DNA from: Hemicentrotus pulcherrimus
Taxonomy: Eukaryota > Echinodermata > Echinoidea > Camarodonta > Strongylocentrotidae
Direction: 5' to 3'
Length of the DNA stretch: 64,000 nt
NCBI GenBank assembly: GCA_003118195.1
Contig: BEXV01000225.1
Location: 125,641-189,640, forward strand
In this document: piece by piece, positions 1-10,472 of the stretch
Position numbering within the stretch: the stretch's first letter is position 1
Layout of the letters: each line of letters starts with the position of its first letter
Position numbers and translations under genes: made by a program
Notes under the pieces: model-generated
The model's input: the letters and a program-made list of their open reading frames with translations, nothing else
The model's database searches: none
Told to the model about the DNA's origin: nothing

Positions 1-32
<32 letters not shown>
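1..32. repeat. (TA)n microsatellite
   Basis: Sixteen TA dinucleotides at the window edge, inside a TMEM107 intron. The rest of this intron up to 211 shows no coding exon. Confidence 0.95.
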
Positions 33-33
<1 letters not shown>

Positions 34-211
34 CAATTGTTTTGAGGCAATCTGCATTTAAACCAAGCGGAATATTTTACTATGAAATTGATGATTTTCC
101 TGTAAAGATACTAAAAGGGCAACTGAACTTTTCATGACCGAATACAAGCTTAATAGTTTTCAGACCTGTAACTTATTTTCCAGTTTTTTATTTTCCTCTT
201 TGTTCTTCTAG

Positions 212-312
212 GTTGATCATTGGTCTGTCTCTGAGTATTTTGTTCCTGGTCATTGAGATTATTGGCTTTATGTCAGGGGTCTCCATGTTCATTCATCCAG
301 TGGGCCTCTTGT
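212..312 (+). CDS. TMEM107: TMEM107 internal coding exon (transmembrane segment 2)
   Basis: The exon follows a pyrimidine-rich acceptor ending TTCTTCTAG and ends TTGT|GTATCC. It reads LIIGLSLSILFLVIEIIGF then MSGVSMFIHPVGLL. It enters in phase 2 and leaves with one base of a split codon. That base joins CC of the next exon to give Ser, which matches the vertebrate SIGAHC start. Confidence 0.88.
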
Positions 313-1802
313 GTATCCTTTATAATAAAAATGCTGGACCTTTTTTCATAAATTTTTTAATCTATAGCAATTGTAATGTGCTGCTGAAATAATTTCATGT
401 ATGCCATTGGAAATTTTGCCTTAGAACTGAAGCAAATGTAATTGAAAACAAGTTTGAAGGAGCGCCCTGAAATTCATTTAGGTTAAATGATAATACTTAT
501 TTTCTTTTTTCTTGTCTGAGCAATACCCCTTGACAACTACCCATTTTCAAGATGACGCTATTTACCCTCATGACTATCTTGAGGATTATTGAATGAGGGA
601 AAATTTTTTCAGATGTAATTGTTCTAGGAGTTAGTTGTCCCAGGAGTGGTTGTCCTAGGTGTAATTGTCCTAGGGGTAGGCCTACATGTACATGTAGGTA
701 GTATTTTTTACTGTTCATAGTCCAGAGGGTGGGTGTTCTAACAAATTTGCAATTCATAGGGGAAATGCTTTCGAAATAATGAATCATAAACGGAGAAGAT
801 TTTTACCATAACTTATTACAGTACTCTGAACTACTTCATAAAAACATGCAAACTGGTTTGCATACTTGATCTGCATGTATACTTGAACATTTGCTTTATT
901 CATTGCACCTGTTAAATATTGTACAGAAGATTTTACAAATATCTTCATGTTTTATGCATTTCACTCTGATATTTTGTGAACTATTTTGTAATTATAATTT
1001 ATTGGAAATGATAGCTGCTTCTAATCATTTGCACAGTTACTCCTAGAATGAATTGATTGGACCTTAACTCTGCACCATCACGGCAACCCTCAGCCACTGC
1101 CTGTCATGCAAGTGCAGCCATTGCTCTGTCCTTGTATCTGTTTGAGGAGTGGCCTTGCTACATATTCTGGTACATCTTTGGCTTCTGCAGGTGAGTGGAT
1201 TTGGTGATATGTTTAGGTCAAGATTTAAAGAAAATCTAAGCGATGTTACGGACAATAGGGTGAACAAAAATGAGAATTACAATGCACACATGTGTTTTGA
1301 AAGATTGGAAGATGGCTGAAAGAAATTTACAGAGATTTTGGGGAAAATGTTTCTTATTCATATTGTTGCAAAAACTTTCTTTCCCTGTTCATTTGTGTCT
1401 GTTTGTCATTTTCATTGTTCTCTCATCTCTTTTTCATAATCTGCATGAATGTAGCTCTGCTTTCGTAAATTGTTATCATACTCTAATTGACCTTATTTGC
1501 ATTTTTTTATGGTTTTGTTTTATGTTTTGAATTTTGAATTTGAATTTGAATTTGAATTTGAATTTATTAACAACAACACATCACAATAATGACAGTACAT
1601 ATGAACAATCATACAATGCAAAAAATAATACTGATACATGTTTACATAACATAAGAGAATGGTCTTTGAAATGTTTTTTTATCACATCTGGAAAGATTCT
1701 CCGTTTTGTAATTTCTTCTCGCCCTTTCTTCACAGTGCATTTCCAGCTGTCGTTGAGATAGGAGTTTTGATAGCTGTGCTTGGCCTCAAGAAAGTCAGGT
1801 GA
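212..1802 (+). CDS. TMEM107: TMEM107, transmembrane protein 107 (C-terminal part, 5' end off window)
   Basis: Three spliced exons encode about 88 residues that match the C-terminal two thirds of TMEM107, a small four-pass membrane protein of about 140 residues. In known animals it sits in the ciliary transition zone with the MKS module and controls which proteins enter the cilium. What is seen: a hydrophobic segment ending in GFMSGVSMF (human GFLSGVSMF), a second segment around STACHASAAIALSLYLFEEW (human SIGAHCSASVALSFFIFERW), then CYIFWYIFGFCSAFPAVVEI and a last segment ending LGLKKVR. Exon phases agree across both introns. The N-terminal exon or exons lie left of base 1. The C-terminus ends KKVR instead of the vertebrate KKKPF. 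The gene converges on CASZ1. The codons that encode the tail also form the first unit of a tandem array. Identity is firm; the exact 3' UTR end is not known. Confidence 0.92.
1094..1190 (+). CDS. TMEM107: TMEM107 internal coding exon (transmembrane segment 3)
   Basis: The acceptor is AACCCTCAG and the donor is GGCTTCTGCAG|GTGAGT. The exon reads (S)TACHASAAIALSLYLFEEW then PCYIFWYIFGFC and a split Ser codon. The FEEWPCYIFWYIFGFCS block is the best conserved part of the family. Length 97 nt keeps phase with both neighbours. Confidence 0.9.
1528..1565. repeat. (TTGAAT)n short tandem repeat
   Basis: About six TTGAAT hexamers in the last TMEM107 intron. The NLNLNL peptide they spell is a repeat artefact. 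Confidence 0.9.
1736..1802 (+). CDS. TMEM107: TMEM107 last coding exon with stop
   Basis: The acceptor is TTTCTTCACAG. The exon reads (S)AFPAVVEIGVLIAVLGLKKV R, then TGA at 1800-1802. The second half of this exon (from about 1761) is also the first unit of the tandem array that continues into the 3' flank, so the terminal codons and the stop lie within repeat sequence. Confidence 0.9.
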
Positions 1803-2400
1803 GGATGTCACATACTTCAGAAAGTCAGGTGATCATCCCAGCATTAGTGAATCAACTGCCAAAACTGACAAACATGAAAAAGGATGTCTCTAGATCCAAC
1901 TTTTTATGGAGGTTCTTCTCACTGTGCCTAGACTGTAGAAAGTCAGGTCATGATGTCCTGTGATTCCGGGCTGTCATGTGGTCGTCTCGCAACAAGATCA
2001 TTATATCAACTGCCAAAACGGACAAATGGCACAAGAGATCTCTTAATCTAAACTTTCCTTAGGAGTTTAATTGCTGTGTTTTAATAGGAGAAAGTCAGGT
2101 GAAGATGTTGCAAGCTCCCGGAAAGTAAGGTCATCATCACACCATGGGAGTATTGTATCAACTGCTGAAACTGACAAATGGGAGAAGAGATCTCAAGACT
2201 CAATTTTCTGAGGAGTTTGATGACAGGGCTTTGACCGGAGAAAGTCAGGTTATAACATCATGGCAAATGAAAAGGCCTCCTTCGCACCGACATGTACATG
2301 TGCATGTCACACTGATCCAATTGACAAGACTGTTCTGTAGAGACATCTTGTGTAGGAGTCTGTTGTTTTCCAGTTTTATGCAATAGCTGACTGAAATGAC
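1761..2400. repeat. Diverged ~150-bp tandem array overlapping the TMEM107 stop
   Basis: Units are recognised by AGGAGTTT followed about 20 bases later by GAAAGTCAGGT. The pair recurs at about 1761/1791, 1908/1939, 2060/2089 and 2211/2241, a period of 148-152 bases, with a fifth decayed start near 2354. Other parts recur too: ATCAACTGCCAAAACTGACA near 1850, 2005 and 2157. Shorter internal copies of GAAAGT(C/A)AGGT occur at about 1821 and 2120. The first unit is coding for GVLIAVLGLKKVR-stop; later units have lost the frame. Units are well diverged, so the array is old. Confidence 0.75.
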
Positions 2401-5400
2401 ACGTCTACCTTGAAACCTTCCATTCATTATGTATTTCATGTGGACTGCATTCATGAAAATATTTTCTCTTTTCCAGCCCAGAATCAAGTTATTGAAATAT
2501 GTTTACCGTACAATGTAGTTCAAAGCATAATTGTATTCATGAATTAGAACATTAACAAAATCTTTAAGTCAGAAAAATATGTGTTTTGAAACACAATTTT
2601 ATTTGTTATTAATTTTTGTAAATGTATTCATTGATATTTTTGGGTGTGACCTGCATGCTGAATCTGTAGTAAAGGACAGTTTTAAAAGACATGCCACAAA
2701 GCTCCAGCATATCTTACAAGCTTTGGCAAGCATATCCTATTGCCAATGAAAAATGGGATCAAATGGGTCTGAAGATCATGTATTAAATGAGGTGCCTTAA
2801 TCCTGGCAAAGAATTTGTATGTTAACAAATGTGATTAGGCTTTGAATGTCTATTGGTTTCATCTTGAATCAGAACAGGTATCTTTATTGTGAAGTTACTC
2901 ACTTGAAAAAATATTTCATGCCCAATTCAACAATGAAATGAAATTAATCATTTCAAGTCGACCTTAAAATCCTGAATGCTGCTGTAACATTGCTAAAAAA
3001 ATGTGGTGGTGCAAAGGGCTTATTCCTAGAATGTCATTGAAGCACATGATCCATGATAAAATACAGTACTCCCTGAGGATAGTGGTTCTTGAGCATTTGT
3101 TCTTCAAGAACTAATTTGATTCTTACAAAAATAATGGTATGTTTTCATGTCTTAATTGAATGTATATAATTGATTGAAATAATGAAACATCACTTCAAGG
3201 TACTATTAAATTACGGTAGCCAAATTATGCAAAAAAGTTGATTTGTTTAATCATTTTCTTTTTTGTCTGTGTGTATCGTAGACATTTCAGCGTTTTGCCA
3301 AACATGTGGAAACTTGCTGAAATTTCTGGTTGTTCTAAAGAGTATCTATCTGTCATTATTATAATAATAATTATTGGTGATGATTGTGTCTTATTTTCAT
3401 TATTTTAAAAAGTATGGTGTACCTTTAAACTTCATTGTTCCCTCATTAGGGTTGGGAGGCATCACCCTCTCACACTACAATTGTCTGCTGAGAGGAAGAA
3501 GGGTATTACTAGGTCATTTCATGATGCATTCAAAATTGCATTAATGCAATCTTCCCATGCATTTTGTCTGTTTGGAGCTAAAAAGATGTATCTCCTGCCA
3601 TTTTAAACACTTAGTAAAAAAAAAAAAATGACAATATAAGGAAACACAATAGACTACTGTATGGATTCTTTTCAAACTTTTTTTTTATTTGTCTCCATCA
3701 AATTAAAAAAAAAAGGGAAACACTGCAAGGAAGACATAACAACTGTCCAATCGAATGATAAAAAGAACTACTCATCTAACTACATATACCTCACCGAATA
3801 AAACAGTGAGATAGAGAGAGAAAACTTGAACTAGGTGAACTGGCAGAGCCATTCGTCATATATTCATCATTCATGATAATAACTAAAGAATAAATACTAC
3901 GGTGGGAGGAAGAGGGATAGAAATCTACCTTTCAAATTGTTATGAACTACAAATGATGTGAAGGATGACCTTTTTTTTTTGGGGGGGGGGGTTCTGGATT
4001 CCCTGTTTCACAAAGGGTACAACAGTGGTATAATTGTCATGGGACAAAGGTCACATGGGTGATATTAAGAGGTCAGATACTATAAAGGGGTCATATACCT
4101 GAAGCTGGTTTATAGTACATCACATTTTCAAAATTTCACTTATTATTTCAAAACCGATGAATACACCGTACATTAAACCTCTTTTTCCTGTCATCGCAGG
4201 GACTTCCTCGTCTAGAGGACCCTTCGGACAGAAACAAAGTCTTTACACACGTTATCACAGCAAAAAAAATGAGTCGATTATTAAATGAACAATAAAACAA
4301 TCCACAATATGGCACTGCACCGTTTTCCAGAATTCCTGCCAAACACCATTCAAACAATATACAAAGCAATTCAGTGTCTTCAGGATTTAAAAAAAAAAAA
4401 AAACTTTCATCATATTTAAACAATTTCCTGGAGTTCTTCCAAACATCCATGGTGCCATTTTACAATTCAAATTTGATTCTTTACTACTCATACTTACTGG
4501 CACACACTAGTCAAAATTGGTGAAACAATATACATATCTCCTTTATAAAATACTCAATCTACAAATATCAAACAACATCAATACAGCATTTTCTGTGTAT
4601 CTTACAAAGTATTTGATTTTCCTCCCTCTCTTCCAAAAACAATCGAAAAAAAAGGGTAAAATAGACAGTACTGTTACAACACAGGTACTAAATTAAAACG
4701 TAATAAACATTTCTTTTTGCACATCGAAACCCATATTCAGAATGATAGAAAATTTAATCATTCTCTCTTTTTCTTCAACATACCGTATCAAAATAAATGG
4801 CCAAAATAAATGCAGAACATATAATACTGTCAGATGAATGAATACATTATGTTTTCTCCTTTTTTAATAGTACAATCACAGGGTTGTGAGTATTGCCTGT
4901 TTTTGCATGCAATCTGTATTTGCATTTACCAATGCACAATGACGGTTGCCAGTTGTGCATTTTAACCACAAAAAATCAACCAATTTCAAGATAATTGATA
5001 GAAGCCAAAATTAAGTTCTACATTATCCGGTCCATGAAGCAATTTTTCAACAAACTACTTGTTTAGAGAAACTTGTATCTTCAGACAAGATTTTAAAAGA
5101 TGTATTAGTAATGAGCTTGCAAATTAGAATTTAGTATGCCAAAAACGGATCGTCATCATTCAGTTGCTGTAACTGGATATATCCACTGAAAAAAAAGTCA
5201 GAGAACTTTGCAAATTTTGACAAAATTACTCTCCTGGAATGCAGAATTCCTTTGCACATCAACCCAAAAAACAAAATCAACAGAAAATAACAACGCACAC
5301 AAACACACACAAAAACAACAAATTATCATCACACTTTTTTTGGCTAAACCTAAACAAATAAAGTATTCAAGAGGTCCAAACTGTCCGCGGCGCACAAATA

Positions 5401-8400
5401 TCATCGAAAACCAGAAGAAAAAGAAACGTAAACAGGCATATTATCTATACACGCCAATAGGTACTTCTAGATCTAGTCACACACTGTTTTGCATCATTAT
5501 AATTATTTCACAAACTGTAATTCTGCACTACACAAGAGTGCCACAGGTAATAATATACATTTAAACAAGTCATATATTTGCATTTTTTTTCAAGAAACAA
5601 GCTATACCTAAATAATAGCTTGAAGTCATTTCCAACATTTTCTCCTGATCAAGAAATCTCTGATACAAATACAAACTAGAGCCTTACTTAGTCAATATAT
5701 ATATTACAGAACAATGAGATAGCAATCATTATATAAGTATTTTTTCTAGACGATTGATTTTCATGAAGAAAAAAATGGTGAAAAAAGAATCCACACACCA
5801 AAAATTTAACTATGTTCACTCTTTTCACATAATATAATTTATATACATTGACATTTATCATATATATGTAGGTATTGCTTTCTTAATTGTGATGTGTATT
5901 ATATGATTAAAATATCAATATATCACAGCACATACACACGATCTTTCTACAAATTCCTGAAAAATTCTTCATGTACAGAGGTTGGAGACTGAATTAAACA
6001 TCATTAAAGTATGCCTACAAAATAAGAAGCAGCTAAACTCTAATGATGCCTCTAAGATTAACAATATATGAACACTATTTGGGATAGTTTGGGGAAACAT
6101 CAATGTACTTAAGCGCAAAACATGGATAAGGTATTCTAATATAATTACATTGACAGGGTGTTCCATTAAAACTGATTTACTACAGGTGCAAAGAATTGAT
6201 AGGGTATTCCAATAAAACTACATTGCCAGGGTTTCCAATGAAACTCAATAAAACAGTGCAAAACTTCGATAGGGTATCCCCTATATATGTAACCATATTG
6301 CCTGGGTATTCCAATACAGCTCAAGAGCAATGGTGTATTTCATAGAAAATCTGTGAAATCAAAGTTTGAAAAAAAATGAGCAAAAAGGAAGAGCTAAGGG
6401 TGCCACTGTAATGCATAAGATGAAGACAATATTGTAGGAAAATGTTCATATTTATTTGCATTTTGCATTATTCCACTCCATAACTGGTATGACTGTTAAA
6501 CTTCTTAATAGAAGTATATTTCTAAAGTACATGTACATGTATGAAGAAAATAGAGTTACACATTACACAAATAACAATTTAATCCGCAAGTTAAAAGACA
6601 AAATACATTAAAAATCTATTGTTTTTTATTGCCACAGAGAAAGTAAACAAGGAAGATGATGTGTAACCAATGGTAATTGAAAGGGTTAACGTAAATACAT
6701 TATTCGCCAATATTTGCAAAGTTGAAATTGCCGGTGCTGATGATTTCAGAAAAGAGAAGACTTTTATTTTTCTACAATTTAATGGAGATTTGATGAAATC
6801 TAAAGAAAATGCTTCTCAAATACAGCTCCTCAAAAAGCCCTTGAATTATAGGTAATCCCTTTCATCACCATTTCAGTATATTATTGCCTGATAGTAACTA
6901 CAATATATTAACTTATTTTAATGATATAATATAAAACATGCTATTGAAAAAGATATGGAGACACAATGAGAACATGGAAGAAAAAGGAGACAAAAGTATT
7001 TCAATTATGGAAGGACACAAGGAACTAAAACTTTTTTATGGAAAAAAAAGGAAACTTGAGCTCGAGATCTGTTACAAGAGATTTCATTTCCAAAGGGAAA
7101 ATTGCAATTAGTTAAATGTTCACACTTCACAGTATATCAAAAGAGTAAAATATATCACCAGTAGAGTAAGGAAGAATTTGATTGTTAAACACTCTGCAAA
7201 GTAAACAGATGTGGCAATACATCTGAAAGTAATTATACAGTTATTGGTTTTGGAGCTTTTTTCATTAAAAAAAGCTGTTAATATTCAATTTCCAGGGTAG
7301 TATTATTACCTAACATTTTAAACTCTGTAGTTTACTTTCCATTTGATTTCCAATTCCATTCCATTTTCCTTGAAAACAGAATTGATACAAAATTCTCATG
7401 AATAATGTAATGCAAATTGTCATGTTGTATTGCTATTGTCACTGTTTGCACTAGAAAAACGTCTCTCCGGAATTACATGCATATTAATATATAATGTGAT
7501 TGTGGAGATAGATATTCTCTGAAAGAAGATGAAGCTAACATTTAGATTTTGTTATTGCATACACTAAAAATGGGTTGGAAGAAAGTACGGTAATATGAAT
7601 TCCATTATGTTCAATAAGCTTTGAATATATATGTGTTTGTACTTCAGAACCTGAAGAAGGCCTCACAAGCCGAAAGCTCGCAATAAACTTGTAAAGTACA
7701 GCTACGTCTTACGTTCCTAGACTATTTTCTTCACGCCTATATATATAAATATATATGTGTTATAGCATAACATCATTGTTTTGTTTGATAAGGACCTTTA
7801 TCCAAAGGAATATTTGCATTATTCAACATAATGGAATTCACAGCTATGGTCTCAAATACACATACACATTCACATTAGTAAACCCCATTTATATCTAACT
7901 ACGATAAATACAAATCTGTTGATATATGATGTATGTTCAAACGAACGTGTATATCTTGCTTTACAGGAAGCCCGGGAATAGGTCATAAATATGTATATCT
8001 ATATAGCAATTCACTATTCACTCTAGTATACTTCAATACCACAATCTCACAGTCTCACAAAGTATCCTAATATAGAGTATAAATTCTGTAAAACAGCTTC
8101 ACAAGAATATAAATCAAACATCATAATTATACTTTACTATTTCACTTTAAGATAAATGACTAAATCTGCACATACATAAATTATTTAAATAAATACTAAT
8201 AGTACGGTAAAACTCAATTCAAAGTAGGATGGACTGACTTAATTTAAATGAAATAATGATAATAATACATGTGCATTGCTTTTCCAGTAATATATAGTAA
8301 TACTCTTGCACTGATGCCAGTAGATGGATGGATTAAAACAATTGTCAAATGGTCAAATATGAATACAAATACTGCAAAAATTGTCACAATTTCAAACATA

Positions 8401-9284
8401 ATAAGTCTTGTCAAAGTGCACGATTATACATCGTAGGAGCTATGAAAGTAAATCCACAACTACGCGACTGTATCCTTTAAGTGATGTCATAAATGATTTC
8501 CCAAGTGAAAGGTGAATTAAATTTATGTAGTATTTCACCTATCGTGAAAATAAGTATGTACTTGGTAAATCTGCACGATATGAAAAATATGTGAACTGAT
8601 TTTTTTTTTTAATAACAATATAAATTAAATGGTTCTTTGGTACATGTATATCCCTTGTTGACATTCAAAAGTCAGTCACATCAATTTTTCCATTGTTCCG
8701 GTTACAACATATCTCATGACATCTTGTGATAAAAACAGCTGCTATAGAGTGAAATAAAAGATTGCAAATCCGAGGTGCTAGGAAGAAAGATATTTCAATA
8801 GAGTTTACTCGGAAGCCAGGTAGTCAGGGGAAAAATACAGCAGTGCTCTTCAACGATCACTCATCAGTTTCACTCTTAAGTTTTGTTGCCAACCTTAAAG
8901 AGAGAATCCATACAGAGTATCGAACATCAAATCGGACAATAGTAATAATAGGACTATGTATATGAGTAGTCTTCATGTATTGTGGAGATCTAAATAGTTG
9001 AGGAACATTAGATTTCCTCAAAAGCTCTCCCTAAAGACAATAACCTGAAGGAAAATCAAAGCACTGCATTGACAAGAAAACTCACAAACCTTTTCCAACA
9101 CAACAAAACACATTCTACATCAAAATATTGTAGAGATACATATGTCAATTCAGTACGAAACTGGTTCATCAACTGAAACATAGTTACCTCGTCAAAGTAT
9201 TGCTTTCTTACACTTGTTGAATAAAACAAAAAGGAGTAGCAGCAGCTCTCGCTCGGGGAGATGGAAGTATGAAGATTTTTCTTT
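2401..9284. other. Noncoding space between convergent TMEM107 and CASZ1; contains both 3' UTRs
   Basis: No coding exon is supported here. Candidate polyadenylation signals are AATAAA on + near 3797 and 3889 for TMEM107, and on - (TTTATT on +) near 6767, 6624 and 6448 for CASZ1. The CASZ1 3' UTR may therefore be about 2.5 kb or more. The region is AT-rich with homopolymer runs, including T10 followed by G11 at 3971-3991. A short block at 4199-4292 follows a fair + acceptor (CATCGCAG) and stays open for 31 codons to a TAA; it matches nothing I know and I do not call it. Confidence 0.6.
7638..7700 (+). repeat. Retroelement-type tail with hammerhead-like core (Penelope-like remnant?)
   Basis: The block holds CTGAAGA (7651-7657), a GGC/GCC stem with a 7-base loop (7659-7671) and GAAA (7672-7675). 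It is enclosed by exact complementary arms TGTACTT (7638-7644) and AAGTACA (7694-7700). The order CUGANGA, stem II, GAAA inside a stem I is that of a type I hammerhead ribozyme, which is known from the terminal repeats of Penelope-like elements. The would-be stem III is very weak (AAG/CTT). An overlapping hairpin CTTCAG-AAC-CTGAAG competes. I infer a decayed copy of a dispersed element; activity is doubtful. Confidence 0.35.
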
Positions 9285-10472
9285 TCAGAGACGATGTTTG
9301 CGACTGTGTGAGTCCATCTGTGTCATGCCTATGACAGCCTGCATGCAGCCCTGACGAAGACAGTGGAAGTGGGAGTACTTCTGAGAATACTTGCAATCTG
9401 CAGAGATGCACGTCTCAGATGAAGTGAACTGCTTGAAGCCAGCGGCAGACACTGCTTCCGTTTTGGCATGTTGCTTACGATGGATAGGCACCTTGCCGCT
9501 GTCGGTACAAATGAAAGGGCAACGTAAGCAGTGGAAGTGAGTGTTTTTAGCTGTGTACTCGCAATCGCTGCGGTCGCAACTGACCGAGGCCTTGAAGCGC
9601 TGGAAGTCATCCTGGATGATGCTGTCAACACGGTCATGGTGCTGGGCGTGCTTGTACATCATGGTCTTGCCGGCAAACTTGTAGTTGCATCCAGTGTGGC
9701 GGCAGTGGTAGTGAGTTGTGTTCATGGCGAACTGGCAGTTGTTCTCACCGCAATGGACGTTGCGCTCGAAGCGTTCAAATCGCTCTTGCATGGAAGAATC
9801 CAGGGGGCCTCTCTTGTAGCGTTTGTACCCAGAGGGCGCCCCAGGATCTTCCTCTACCAGCGTGAGAGGGCGCTTGTGAGGATTGGGAGGTGAAATCCTG
9901 GGAGGGGAGATGATCGAGGACTGGCGAATCTTCCATCGACCTAGCTGGAAGTTAGGCAGCACCTGAAGTCCAGTCGGTGGATTGTTCATCGGGTTTGACG
10001 TGCTTGGAGCGGAGTCTTCTGCATCCAGAGGTGGGATGGGCACAAGGAACTGATGTGAAGGCTTTGGGGAAGGCCCTCCCATGATCAAGCCATTGGGTGT
10101 TGACAGTGAATGTGGCACGGCTAGGAGAGATGGCATCGAGCTTGGGGGTGGAGACAGGAACATGCTCTGGAGAGAGCCTGGCGTGTTGATGGGCATTGCA
10201 TGGGACATCATGGCAATGGGACTTGAAGAAGTGACAAGCTGATGCAAAGGGCTAGAGCTTGCCAGGGACACCATGGTGGGGTGCATGTGGAAGGGACTTG
10301 GAGGAGAGGAGAGGGCCCCTGGGGGTGAGCCCATGTTGCCAGGTGGGGAGTGATTATTGAGAGGTACAATAGGGAGAACTAGTTGCTGCGGTCCTGTTGG
10401 GGAGTTGTTGTTGGGGCGGTTGAAGAACTTGCCATAGATGCGGCGCATGTGCTTACGGCCATGAGACTCCAT
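9285..10472 (-). CDS. CASZ1: CASZ1 coding exon 15 (end of finger 8, fingers 9-11, stop)
   Basis: The acceptor is GATACAGATTCAACAG; the exon has 395 codons and TGA at 9287-9285. It opens [20 protein letters not shown], then a long Pro/Ser-rich linker, then [83 protein letters not shown], and ends [13 protein letters not shown]. Human has [20 protein letters not shown] at the matching place. It ends right after finger 11, without the long acidic tail of vertebrate CASZ1. Confidence 0.94.
   Translation of the reverse strand: MESHGRKHMRRIYGKFFNRPNNNSPTGPQQLVLPIVPLNNHSPPGNMGSPPGALSSPPSPFHMHPTMVSLASSSPLHQLVTSSSPIAMMSHAMPINTPGSLQSMFLSPPPSSMPSLLAVPHSLSTPNGLIMGGPSPKPSHQFLVPIPPLDAEDSAPSTSNPMNNPPTGLQVLPNFQLGRWKIRQSSIISPPRISPPNPHKRPLTLVEEDPGAPSGYKRYKRGPLDSSMQERFERFERNVHCGENNCQFAMNTTHYHCRHTGCNYKFAGKTMMYKHAQHHDRVDSIIQDDFQRFKASVSCDRSDCEYTAKNTHFHCLRCPFICTDSGKVPIHRKQHAKTEAVSAAGFKQFTSSETCISADCKYSQKYSHFHCLRQGCMQAVIGMTQMDSHSRKHRL

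Noticed and set aside
4148..4450. 100-codon - ORF and an opposing + block after an acceptor-like CATCGCAG
   Set aside because: The Phe run is encoded by a homopolymer; neither product matches a known family and no partner exon fits.
5208..5564. 118-codon + ORF
   Set aside because: Lys/Ile/Thr-rich, AT-driven, no domain, no splice or start support; lies in the CASZ1 3' flank.
9531..9893. 120-codon + ORF
   Set aside because: Antisense shadow of the CASZ1 last exon, whose - frame is clearly the conserved one. The same holds for + ORFs opposite exons 1, 8, 9, 10 and 14.
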